From Thalassia testudinum (lineage: Eukaryota > Streptophyta > Magnoliopsida > Alismatales > Hydrocharitaceae), in contig JAZHRO010000063.1 in assembly GCA_037157565.1 (NCBI GenBank), forward strand, positions 8,228,001-8,292,000: 64,000 nucleotides of DNA. Direction: 5' to 3'. The notes beneath the pieces were generated by a model that was given only the letters and a program-made list of their open reading frames with translations, did not search any database and was not told where the DNA came from. Below, piece by piece: positions 1 to 9,608 of the stretch; position 1 is the first letter of the stretch; each line of letters starts with the position of its first letter. Position numbers and translations under genes: made by a program.

Positions 1-729
1 AAGCTTCGAAGCTTGAAGCCACGGCAGCAGCAGCCACGCAGCAGCAGTAGCAGGTCCTGCCCTCCTCCGCGACCGTCCCTGCAGCCGCCCGTCGACTTCG
101 CGCGCGCCTGCAGGGCCATTCCCCGCTCAACCTCCGTCCTGACGTCCCCGCAGTTGCACCTGTAGCCGTCCGCCGCGCGCACTGCAGCGGCCGGCTACGG
201 CCTCGTGCCGCCCCCTGCCCTCCTCCGCGACCCTCCGCGACCACCTGCAGACCTCCTCCACGCTCGCTCCTCCACGCCTTCGCCCGCCCGTCGCCTTCGC
301 GAACGCCTGCAGGAACCCTACACGAAGCCGCGCCCGCATCCGCCGTCTTCAGACGTCTGCCTCCGCCTTCAGACGACGCGGCGTCAGACATCCGCCGGAG
401 GTGGCGGACGTCTTAACTCGCGCGTCCGCGATCTCTCGCTCGCCCGCTCTCTCTCTCTCTACTGATCTCTCTCGCCCGCTCCCGTTCTCTCTCTCACGTA
501 TTCTCTCTCTCTCTCTCTCTCTCTTACTCACTAACAGACACACACTCACAGCAACGCGCACACACACACGTTCACCGACGCACACACACCTATACCAACA
601 CATACACACACACTCACACACTTATAGTACTATATATATAAATATATATATACATACATACATATATATATATATACATAGTATATCTATATAGTTATGT
701 ATACATACACATATATATAATATATATAC

Positions 730-764
<35 letters not shown>

Positions 765-1752
765 CTACTTATATATACATCTATATACTTATACATATAC
801 TTATATATATATATCTACTTATATATACATCTATATACTTATACATATACTTATATATATATAGGCATATATACTTATATACATATATATATATACATAT
901 CTATATACATATATATATACATATATATACTAATATATATATATATACTTATATACATATACATACACATATATATCTATATATATATATCTATACAGAT
1001 ATAACTATACATATATATATATATAGATATATTTACTTATATACATACATATGTACATATATTTTCATGTTATTTATTATACGCTGTATCGCGGGAATAT
1101 CTGCACCAGTTGCTGATATTCCCTGATACATGCGTACAAAAGAAGTGTGGTCCCATACATCATCCATCCTCCATCCACACTCCACGCGGCACCTAGTTGT
1201 GTTGGTTGCGTCTCTCTAGACGTCGACTGACTCGACATAGTGCTACACTCCATCGCCACCTCCACCCCCACCCCTTTATATATATACTACATATATATAT
1301 ATATACATACTATATTTACTTTCTGTCTATTTGCTTTTCTGTTAGCAAAAAGATAAAAAAAATACATAAAAAAGAAAATATAATCTTTGACTTGCAGGTA
1401 CCTCGTCTTGCGAGTAGCAAGACTTGTTTTGGGACTCTGTTTGGCTAAAAGCCAAGGACACAATTTTGAGGGTGTGCCTCAAGAACAAGGATTACCATAA
1501 AAAACCTAAATAAGAAAAACACCAAAAACACAATAAACGAACGGAAGAGACGCGTTTTAAGGAAAACGTAGAAACTCGACTTTAACCCCACTTCCCTGTG
1601 TTCGACCCTGGGCCTAAAAGTGACAAGATAAAATCAATTAGTCCAGGTTAAAAATTTTGTAAAGAGATGGTTAGGTCTAAATTAGGTTAACCACTATACA
1701 CATCTCAACGATAAAAATATCATATTAACAACCTATTCGGGCCGACCCATCA
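1..1752 (+). repeat. 5' LTR of element A (partial)
   Basis: Nearly identical to 6402-8135. It ends in CA at 1751-1752, eight bases before the primer-binding site. From left to right it holds a GC-rich block with several TCAGACG-type motifs, a CT tract, a CA-rich tract, a long TA microsatellite, and a U5 containing the CCCTGTGTTCGACC motif (around 1593-1606) that recurs in most other LTRs here. Confidence 0.93.
449..1063. repeat. CT, CA and TA microsatellite tract in LTR A
   Basis: A CT-rich run (about 449-527) passes into a CA-rich run (about 538-625) and then about 430 bp of interrupted TA/TATATAC repeats. The same tract recurs at about 6848-7445 and, inverted, in both LTRs of element B. 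Low-complexity translations here are not genes. Confidence 0.9.
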
Positions 1753-1760
1753 CACTTTTC

Positions 1761-1778
1761 TGGCGCCGTTGCCGGGGA
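1761..1778 (+). promoter_or_regulatory. Primer-binding site of element A (tRNA-Asp)
   Basis: TGGCGCCGTTGCCGGGGA is complementary to the 3' end of plant tRNA-Asp including CCA (tRNA sequence recalled). It lies 8 nt after the LTR end, and element B has the same spacing. It would prime minus-strand cDNA synthesis. Confidence 0.9.
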
Positions 1779-3148
1779 GGTGCGCTTTCGAGTAAGTTTC
1801 TATCCAATTCCTTTAAATTTGTCTCTTCTCTCTTCACGGGTATTGTTGTTTTTGGTGTGCAGGTGAACCTGGTGGAAGGAGAAAAAGGCTGACGAAGTCG
1901 AGGACGTGAGCAGATCAAAGGCGGGAACGAGAGCGTGAAGACGCCGACATCGCATTGGTGCTTCGCACACGTTGCCGAACAAGTAGGTTTTCTTTTCTCA
2001 TCAAATTAGGGTTAACTTGCCACCACAATAAAAAAAAAATTTTAAAACTAAAAACTAGAAAAACTTCTTGGGATTTCTTGAGGGCAAGTGGATTAAAATT
2101 CACTTGATTGATTGGTTGTCTTCACTCCCGCTGCCCCGGGATTTCCCGCCTTACTTCGCATAGCGAAAATCCGAGAATCTTGATTCTTAGATTTTTCGCC
2201 GTGGGAAGTATTCTTTGAGGCAAAGAAAAAGATTGCTTGTATCCCTCTTTCTCCTCACTTATCTTTAATTCAGGATCACATTTTTGGTGGGGAGACTTGG
2301 AATTGAGTTGATTCCAACCCCACCACGACTTTTCAAACTTGCCTGTGATTCGATCCTGAATACTTCAACCCCAACAATTTTAGTTTCTTTATCTGTTGGT
2401 TGAAGCCTTGTGTGTGGATATCTTTCTGGTGATTGGGAGCACTTGAATTGAAGTGCTTTGGCTCCCTTTCACATTGGTATAAAATTGATTCGCGCATCCA
2501 CACATAGAAATCTCCATTTAGGGTAGCCCATTGCATTTTTAGCATGCATTAACTAACTGATAATTGAAGAAGGGTTTCTTGGGCTTTAGAAAAAAAAACC
2601 TGTATTATTGCAAAACCCGGAGATTGGTTGAATTGGTAATTCAGCAAAATCCTAAAATTCATACTACTTAAGGTTGAACTCTAAAAACCATTCACCAATT
2701 AAAACTTCAATTCGGGGAGATTTCCCTGTTGCATGCTTGTTCTTACACACTCTTAAAATCAATCACTTGGGCATTACCTGTAAACAACGTCCTTCACATT
2801 CCAAAAGCACTTGACCCTAAGCCTCTAATTAAAATTGGTAGTAACTTGACCCTTTGTAAGGATTGGAGGTCTAACTACCTACGTGTAGCGGCTACGTGCT
2901 GGTGAGAGTTCCCGCGTGCTATCGGGTGTCTAAGACTGGGGCAAACGGCCTTTCAATCTGGCCCGGTGGTTCCGCGGTGCTCGCATTCGGTTCCGTAGTT
3001 CGTGATAGTAGGCAACTTAGATCTTTAAGTCTAAGGGAACACTATCGAGGTTAGGAACTTGATTGTATTGATTTGTAATCAAGTGTACCTTTGCGGCGTC
3101 ATTTCTCTCACCTCTTCTCCCTACTCATCTCCTCAACTCTTCCTCCGG
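1779..3148 (+). other. Noncoding leader of element A
   Basis: About 1.37 kb between PBS and the gag-like start, with no convincing coding frame. A GC-rich block at about 2880-3015 is closely matched in the inverted leader of element B (about 30690-30830). Conservation of an untranslated block in two copies makes it a candidate dimerisation or packaging region; that role is inference. Confidence 0.7.
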
Positions 3149-4747
3149 ATGTGCATGTTTGGGAGGAGGTCACAAAACCCTGAATTGCTTGTATTGACTG
3201 ATAAATCTAGAAAAAGAGCCGAATCATCCTCCTCCTCCACAAACATGGCACACACCCCCGCCTCACCACTTCGTCACAATTCCAATTCTTTCAACACCAG
3301 GCTTATCCCGAGAAACCCTGCAAGACCTTCCTTATCGCGTGTCGCGCCAAGCGACTCGGTAAATTATGTGGAACTGGCTTTTGCGAGCCAGTATTTCAAC
3401 ACGGAGGACCAAGCCTCCGTGTACTCGGACATATATGCGGACACGTCTTCTGGCATAGAAGATGCCTGCACCCTGGGGAACAACCCGTTTTCTGCCACGT
3501 ATAACCTAGGGTGGCACAATCATCCCAATTTTGCATGGTCCAACAACCCGCAGCGTCGAAACCCCGCTGGTGGACCAATGCGATCGTCCGCACCCGTCAT
3601 CCCAAGGGCCCAGTCTAATCCTATGGCAAATCTGCCATCAGGCCCTTGTGTGCAGAAAACCAAACACGCATCAAAACCTCTTGATAAATTGATGCGAATG
3701 ATGACGGAAATGTCAAAGCGCCATAAAGAAAACATGACCTCTCTTCAGCATTTGGCGCAGCAGAATGCTGAGATCAGTCAACTAAGCATGGCGACTCGAT
3801 CTCAGGGCACTTTTCCCGCCCAACCTATTCCAAACCCGCAAAACTTTGTACCCTGTGGTCCGCAATCACAGGTACAACCTTCTCAGGAACAGGTTCATCA
3901 AATTCTGCAAGCTCCGAGTATTCCTCCGGGATTTTAGGTTAATCCCGCTGCAGCACCGCACTCTTATGCTGATAGTGATCACATCAAGGATGACACGTCT
4001 GATGAGGACGTGACTGTCAGTACGTGTATCGAACTAATTGGAGCCGATTCAGACTGCTGCGAATTACCTGACGACTGCCTGACCAACACAAACTATGACG
4101 TTCCCCAATCCCTCTGTATTCCTGTACCTTCTCCTGACCAGACTTCTGACGAGGTTTTTTCCGCTTCCCATACCTTGTGGTCTGAGTCATCGCCGGGCTG
4201 CTCACTGCCGGTCCACACTATGGAAGACCGGATTGCCCTTTCTTTCCCGCTAAATCAGGCGGATTTGCAAATCCACACTGGGACCTTGAGCCCACATCTT
4301 ACTCACCGGGGCTATTCCCTTTTGGATCCATCTATCCAAAAAGCCCCCCTTCTTGGCCAATCTAAGGGCCAACTTCCTCTTCCTGATCTGTTTTCTGATC
4401 CGCCTGGGACACTCTCGTCCCAGAAAACGCCAAATCTCTCACCATCCACCATTACTTTTCACGCCTCTATCGCGATTACTTCACTTTTCTCTTCACCACC
4501 CACCATCCACCCGCCCTTCCACCCTGATTTATACCCTGAACCTCAGCTCCTGTTACCCGATCTGTCGTCCGTTCTCTGCCTTTCCCTGCATGCATATGAG
4601 GACATAGCATTGTTTGGCATGGGGGGGTGGATAGGCATCCATAGGATCCGGGTATTTTATGGTATCAGACAATTACCACCTATTTATAAATATGCAAGAA
4701 AAAGAAAAAAGAAGAAAAAAAAAATAATAATAATAAATGGTGTTTAG
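3149..4747 (+). pseudogene. Gag-like frame of element A, one in-frame stop
   Basis: An open frame runs from the ATG at 3149 (MCMFGRRS) to the stop at 4747, broken only by TAG at 3935-3937; element B has CAG there. The start resembles the M-F/L-x-RRS start of gag in elements C and D. The core capsid-type region with the AAHWY motif seen in C and D is absent. The conserved gag C-terminal signature TYN-x-x-W-x-NHPNF-x-W is present around 3499-3543. The second half is proline- and serine-rich with no recognised domain and runs into the internal G-tract, so its last codons may be noncoding. The protein is therefore a shortened gag-like product. No zinc knuckle or protease motif was seen. Confidence 0.7.
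4595..4627 (+). promoter_or_regulatory. Internal hairpin plus polypurine-like G-tract, element A
   Basis: TATG / CATA arms around an AGGA loop (4595-4606), then GGCAT and seven Gs (4616-4627). The other elements carry CAATG / CATTG around an RGGA loop at the equivalent place, so the outer pair differs but pairing is kept. It may act as a second plus-strand primer site; that is inference. Confidence 0.6.
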
Positions 4748-5184
4748 TAATGATTTGAAAGCTGAAACAAAAAGACAATAAGTGTTTATGGATATTCAAC
4801 CTCTGTTTTGAAGACTTTTCAGGCCACAAAAGCTTGATTCGCTCAGGCTCGGCTTAATTCACTTAAAGCATTGACAAAATAGATCAAGATCTCTCCTAAC
4901 TAAGGATGTATTCTTGTACCTGAGACACAAGTACAAGATCCGTTGGTTTACTTTTACTTGAGAGCTTAAGTAAACGTGGTTCACACTACACATATCAGGA
5001 AAGGCCAGGTGAACATAAGATCCAACCCTAGTGTTCATTAGGGAAGGTGGAGTCCTTACCTGTGCACGCAGGTAGACTTTTTATCCCAGGCTTTAGTCTT
5101 GTGTTTAGGAGCGACTCTTTCCACCACAAAGAAACTCTCCCACCAAAAAGAAAAAAAAGTGTGCTCTTTCAAAATGTGTTGTAA

Positions 5185-5307
5185 GAGATATACTGACACG
5201 TGTTTCAAAAAAAAAGAAAAAAATAAAAAAAAAACAAAAAAAAAAGAAAGAGAAAAAAAGAGTTGTCAAAAAAAAAAAAAGATGTTGCAAAGGAGTCAGT
5301 ATATCTC
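5185..5307. repeat. 13-bp inverted repeat with A-rich loop
   Basis: GAGATATACTGAC (5185-5197) and its exact complement GTCAGTATATCTC (5295-5307) flank about 97 nt that is almost all A and G. Element B keeps the arms (28462-28474 and 28510-28522) with a loop of only about 35 nt. Confidence 0.85.
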
Positions 5308-5741
5308 ATAAATGTCTGTATACTTTGTTTTTCAGTGAGCCACAAAAAAAAAAAAAAATCAGAAAATGGGAGTTGAGTTTTCCGTCATCATCTTAAGGGT
5401 CAATTCGAAGACATGAGCTGAAACTGGGACCAACCTTTACTTAAAAATTCGTGAAACCCTGGGATTGAGTCTTAATGTTCATCTGGTCAGTCTTGATCTT
5501 TCACTATGCACAAACCATAACCTCTTGAGCTCTCGAGTATGGCAAAAACCTCCTGGGTCCTGGAAATCGTACTTAAGGTTTAAATATCAAGAGTCCTGGT
5601 TAGTTGAGAGATGATCTATGTCATGTGAGACTTAAAGTATTGGTAGTTTTCTTTACAATTGGTTCTCACAATATTCGATAGTAAACACACCTATATCACC
5701 TCAGAAGAAAATCTTCAGCTTAAGATCATTTCTAAATACTA

Positions 5742-5780
5742 TTTTGCTAGGGACTAGCAAAAGATAGGCATGGGGGTATA
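5742..5780 (+). promoter_or_regulatory. Terminal hairpin and 3' polypurine tract of element A
   Basis: TTTTGCTAG (5742-5750) and CTAGCAAAA (5754-5762) form a perfect 9-bp stem with a GGA loop. GGCATGGGGGTA follows and the 3' LTR starts with TG at 5781. This is the expected plus-strand primer site. Confidence 0.85.
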
Positions 5781-6152
5781 TGTTTGCACCTCAAAACACG
5801 CCTGTAATAACGCCTTCTTGTGCTATTTTCTAGCATTAACATTGCATAATAGGATCCTGTAATCGCATTTGTAAAAACACTTGCATGCATGCATTTAATC
5901 AAGAGAGGAAGAGGAGTGAAACAATCGCCTGCATAGTTACATTTTTCTTCAAGTGCCTCCTTGCAAAATCACCCTCTTTTTATTTTTCCTCTTGATTTCT
6001 TCTTTTCTCTCCTTCCCGCGGCTGCACTCTTCCCGCAGCTGCATGCAACGCAGCACTTCTTCCCGTCACTTCTCCCTGCCAACGCCGCTCCCTATAGCTG
6101 CAACTTGCGCACCCTCTCCCTGCTGCAGCCGGCATGCCACTCTCTCCTCCTC

Positions 6153-6158
6153 TATAAG
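6153..6158 (+). promoter_or_regulatory. TATA-like box in LTR A
   Basis: TATAAG in a CT-rich context, about 370 bp into the LTR; element B keeps it at the matching place on the minus strand. Likely start region for element RNA. Confidence 0.5.
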
Positions 6159-6283
6159 TAGCTGCAGCTTCATCCTCGCAACGGAGGCTGCTGCTGCAAC
6201 AAAAACCCGCAGCCATCTTCTCCACCGCTTTCCCCTCCCATACGTCGGCCCTCCGTCGAGGAGGCACCTGGCGAGCAGGAGAA

Positions 6284-6311
6284 CCCACTGTGGTGCACAC
6301 ACCACAGTGGG
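6284..6311. repeat. Perfect 12-bp hairpin in LTR A
   Basis: CCCACTGTGGTG and CACCACAGTGGG around a 4-nt loop. Both LTRs of B keep both arms (27415-27443 and 33904-33932) with a slightly different loop. Confidence 0.85.
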
Positions 6312-7118
6312 AGCACCACCGCCCAGCTCTTCGACGAGCCGGTGGGCGTGGTGCATTCCCTCGCTTCGTTTTTTTCTCTTTAACGCCATTGCCGCCGCTC
6401 TAAGCTTCGAAGCTTGAAGCCACGGCAGCAGCAGCCACGCAGCAGCAGCAGCAGGTCCTGCCCTCCTCCGCGACCGTCCCCGCAGCCGCCCGTCGACTTC
6501 GCGCGCGCCTGCAGGGCCATTCCCCGCTCATCCTCCGTCCTGACGTCCCCGCAGTTGCACCTGTAGCCGTCCGCCGCGCGCACTGCAGCGGCCGGCTACG
6601 GCCTCGTGCCGCCCCCTGCCCTCCTCCGCGACCCTCCGCGACCACCTGCAGACCTCCTCCACGCTCGCTCCTCCACGCCTTCGCCCGCCCGTCGCCTTCG
6701 CGAACGCCTGCAGGAACCCTACGCGAAGCCGCGCCCGCATCAGCCATCTTCAGACGTCTGCCTCCGCCTTCAGACGACGCGGCGTCAGACGTCCACCAGA
6801 GGCGGCAGACGTCTTAACTCGCGCGTCCGCGATCTCTCGCTCGCCCGCTCTCTCTCTCTCTGCTGATCTCTCCCGCCCGCTCCCGCTCTCTCTCTCACGC
6901 ATTCTCTCTCTCTCTCTCTCTCTTTTACTCACTAACAGACACACACTCACAGCAACGCGCACACACACACGTTCACCGACGCACACACACCTATACCAAC
7001 ACATACACACACACTCACACACTTATAGTACTATATATATAAATATATATATACATACATATATATATATATATACATAGTATATCTATATAGTTATGTA
7101 TACATACACATATATATA

Positions 7119-7150
<32 letters not shown>

Positions 7151-8135
7151 CTACTTATATATACATCTATATACTTATACATATACTTATATATATATAT
7201 ATCTACTTATATATACATCTATATACTTATACATATACTTATATATATATAGGCATATATACTTATATACATATATATATATATATACATATATATATAC
7301 ATATATATAGTAATATATATATACATATACTTATATACATATACATACACATATATATCTATATATATATATCTATACATATATAACTATACATATATAT
7401 ATATATATAGATATATTTACTTATATGCATACATATGTACATATATTTTCATGTTATTTATTATACACTGTATCGCGGGAATATCTGCACCAGTTGCTGA
7501 TATTCCCTGATACACGCGTACAAAAAAAGTGTGGTCCCATACATCATCAATCCTCCATCCACACTCCACGCGGCACCTAGTCGTGTTGGTTGCGTCTCTC
7601 TAGACGTCGACTGACTCGACATAGTGCTACACTCCATCGCCACCTCCACCCCCACCCCTTTATATATATACTACATATATATATATACATACTATATTTA
7701 CTTTCTGTCTATTTGCTTTTCTGTTAGCAAAAAGATAAAAAAAATACATAAAAAAGAAAAGATAATCTTTGACTTGCAGGTACCCTCGTCTTGCGAGTAG
7801 CAAGACTTGTTTTGGGACTCTGTTTGGCTAAAAGCCAAGGACACAATTTTGAGGGTGTGCCTCAAGAACAAGGATTACCATAAAAAACCTAAATAAGAAA
7901 AACACCAAAAACACAATAAACGAACGGAAGAGACGCGTTTTAAGGAAAACGTAGAAACTCGACTTTAACCCCACTTCCCTGTGTTCGACCCTGGGCCTAA
8001 AAGTGACAAGATAAAATCAATTAGGCCAGGTTAAAAATTTTGTAAAGAGATGGTTAGGTCCAAATTAGGTTAACCACTATACACATCTCAACGATAAAAA
8101 TATCATATTAACAACCTATTCGGGCCGACCCATCA

Positions 8136-8279
8136 TGAAGCTCCTTTGCCTCTGTCCAACTCCCCCAATCCGCCATGGATGCGAGCTTGAACTCCGTTTA
8201 AACACCTCTCTCCATTTTCAATTTGACCCAAAAACTAGGACTCAAAAGAAAATGTTAAAAAACACGTGTTTTGTTATCA
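8136..8279. other. Unassigned sequence between element A and the LINE
   Basis: About 144 bp that I could not match to the LINE frame or to any other repeat here. It may be 3' LINE sequence too decayed to read, or older DNA. Confidence 0.4.
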
Positions 8280-9608
8280 TCAAAATAAACGATCGTGGTG
8301 CTCTAGCACCAACACTATCAACTGTTCCCCCTCCTCATTAACAACTCTTGGCATATCTGAAGATATCGTCCTCCACTGCCCCCTCCCCATGGATCTAGTG
8401 GAATTCTTAAAAAACTTGATTGTTTCTCTTTTGATTTCATCCATATTCGTAAAGACTTGATCCCCCACTATCAATGTAGCTATGAGATTGTGATCTCGTC
8501 TTGAACTGGCTGCTAAGTGGAAGAACTTAGTGTTCACGTCCCCTTCTTTCAGCCATAATTGTCGAGATTTCTCCCTCCAGTCAATTTCTCTCTTCAAGTC
8601 CTCCTCAGCCACCACCGACTGCCAATGGATACTTTGGAACCTTTCCACCTCAGACAACAGGCCCATATCTTCTCTGATATCCAAACTCTTCACCATCTCT
8701 AGAGCCTCAGATCGCCTTTGAACTCTTAGAATCTCAGAGGCGCTTCCGAATTTCCTCAGAACATTATGCAACTCCCTTAGTTTAGTGGTTAACCTAATGG
8801 TTGCAAAGCCAGCCACGAGCTTTGAGTTCCACTAATGAGAAATCATCTCCCTACAGCCTTCCTCCTTGAGCCATGACTTCCTAAATTTAAAATAGGTCCT
8901 ACACTAGGCACCTTCACAACAATCCCTCATGAGCAAAGTATGATATGAAAAAGGACGAACCAGGCCTACCACAAATGATAATTGGAACGTCTCCAACAAT
9001 TTAGAGTTCCTGAAGAAACGATCCAACTTGGACATTTGCCCATTACCATTCCTTCATGTATATTCAGCTCCGGTGGATGGATATTCATTAAGACCCAGCT
9101 TTGCAATGGCAATATGAAACCCCGTCGATGCTTGATCAACCCTCCTGCTCGCCCTATCTACCTCAAACAGTGTGCAGTTGAAATAACCCCCCACCAGCCA
9201 AGGCCTCCCAGATGTCCTTACTGCCACATGAGAAAGTTCATCCCACAGTCCAGATCTCCAGCTAGCTGCACACGGACCATATATACATGTAACATAAAAT
9301 TCATGTTCACTATAGCTCTTTCTAAACCTGCATGTCAATTGGTGATTCTCCTTCCATGAGTCCATTAGTATTAGACGAGATCGCTTCCACCAGATAGCCA
9401 AGCCACCAGGTCTTCCCATCGCATCTAAAGATCGCACCTCTACTTGTCGATTTTGCAGTAATGAGGACCACACAGAGGCATCCCCTTCTTCGAGATGTGT
9501 CTCCTGTAAGAGTGCACAATCCACTTCCCACTCTCGCAAGTAGTGTGCCAAAGATGCCTTCTGAATGCCATCGTGCAACCCACCCACATTCCAGGTGAGG
9601 ATCTTCAT
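8280..9608 (-). pseudogene. LINE ORF2: endonuclease and linker, truncated and broken
   Basis: The ATG at 9608 opens an AP-like endonuclease (exonuclease-endonuclease-phosphatase fold): MKILTWNVGG, QETHLEE, then YVTCIYGP. Two positions expected to hold catalytic Asp are Tyr: VGGYFN where GDFN is usual, and SYH where SDH is usual. A frame change near 9054-9070 and a few stops follow. The linker at 8280-8816 carries the usual W-x-KEGD-x-NTKFFH motif of plant LINEs, seen here as [14 protein letters not shown]. The RT domain is absent from the window. It could not nick DNA as written. Confidence 0.8.

Larger units (their letters stand above)
4748..5780 (+). other. 3' noncoding module of element A with stem-loops
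   Basis: No coding frame. It holds successive short inverted repeats: TCTTGTAC / GTACAAGA (4912-4938), GTTTACTT / AAGTAAAC (4946-4975), TGAACA / TGTTCA (5010-5037) and TACCTG / CAGGTA (5057-5074), followed by a larger one at 5185-5307. The hairpin and polypurine tract before the LTR close the module. Confidence 0.75.
1..8135 (+). mobile_element. Element A: non-autonomous Ty3/gypsy-type LTR element
   Basis: Two direct repeats (1-1752 and 5781-8135) bracket a 4.0 kb interior holding a tRNA-Asp primer-binding site, one gag-like frame and a 3' polypurine tract. No protease, RT, RNase H or integrase is present, so it would need proteins in trans. Window base 1 matches base 6402 of the 3' LTR, so about 620 bp of the 5' LTR and the left target-site copy lie outside the window. 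The right flank begins TGAAG (8136-8140), the predicted target duplication. Element B is a second copy of this family on the other strand. The Athila/Tat-like placement is inferred from the PBS, the gag motif and the end structure. Confidence 0.9.
5781..8135 (+). repeat. 3' LTR of element A
   Basis: Full LTR of 2355 bp, from TGTTTGCACC to CCATCA. The start allows a 5-bp palindrome, TGTTT / AAACA. It contains a TATA-like box at 6153, a perfect 12-bp hairpin at 6284-6311, the microsatellite tract and the U5 motif. Its target is a LINE or adjacent unassigned sequence. Confidence 0.95.

Noticed and set aside
5198..5294. Poly(A) tail of a SINE or processed pseudogene
   Set aside because: The A-rich run sits between exact inverted repeats inside element A, and the same position in B holds a shorter version; it is part of the element.
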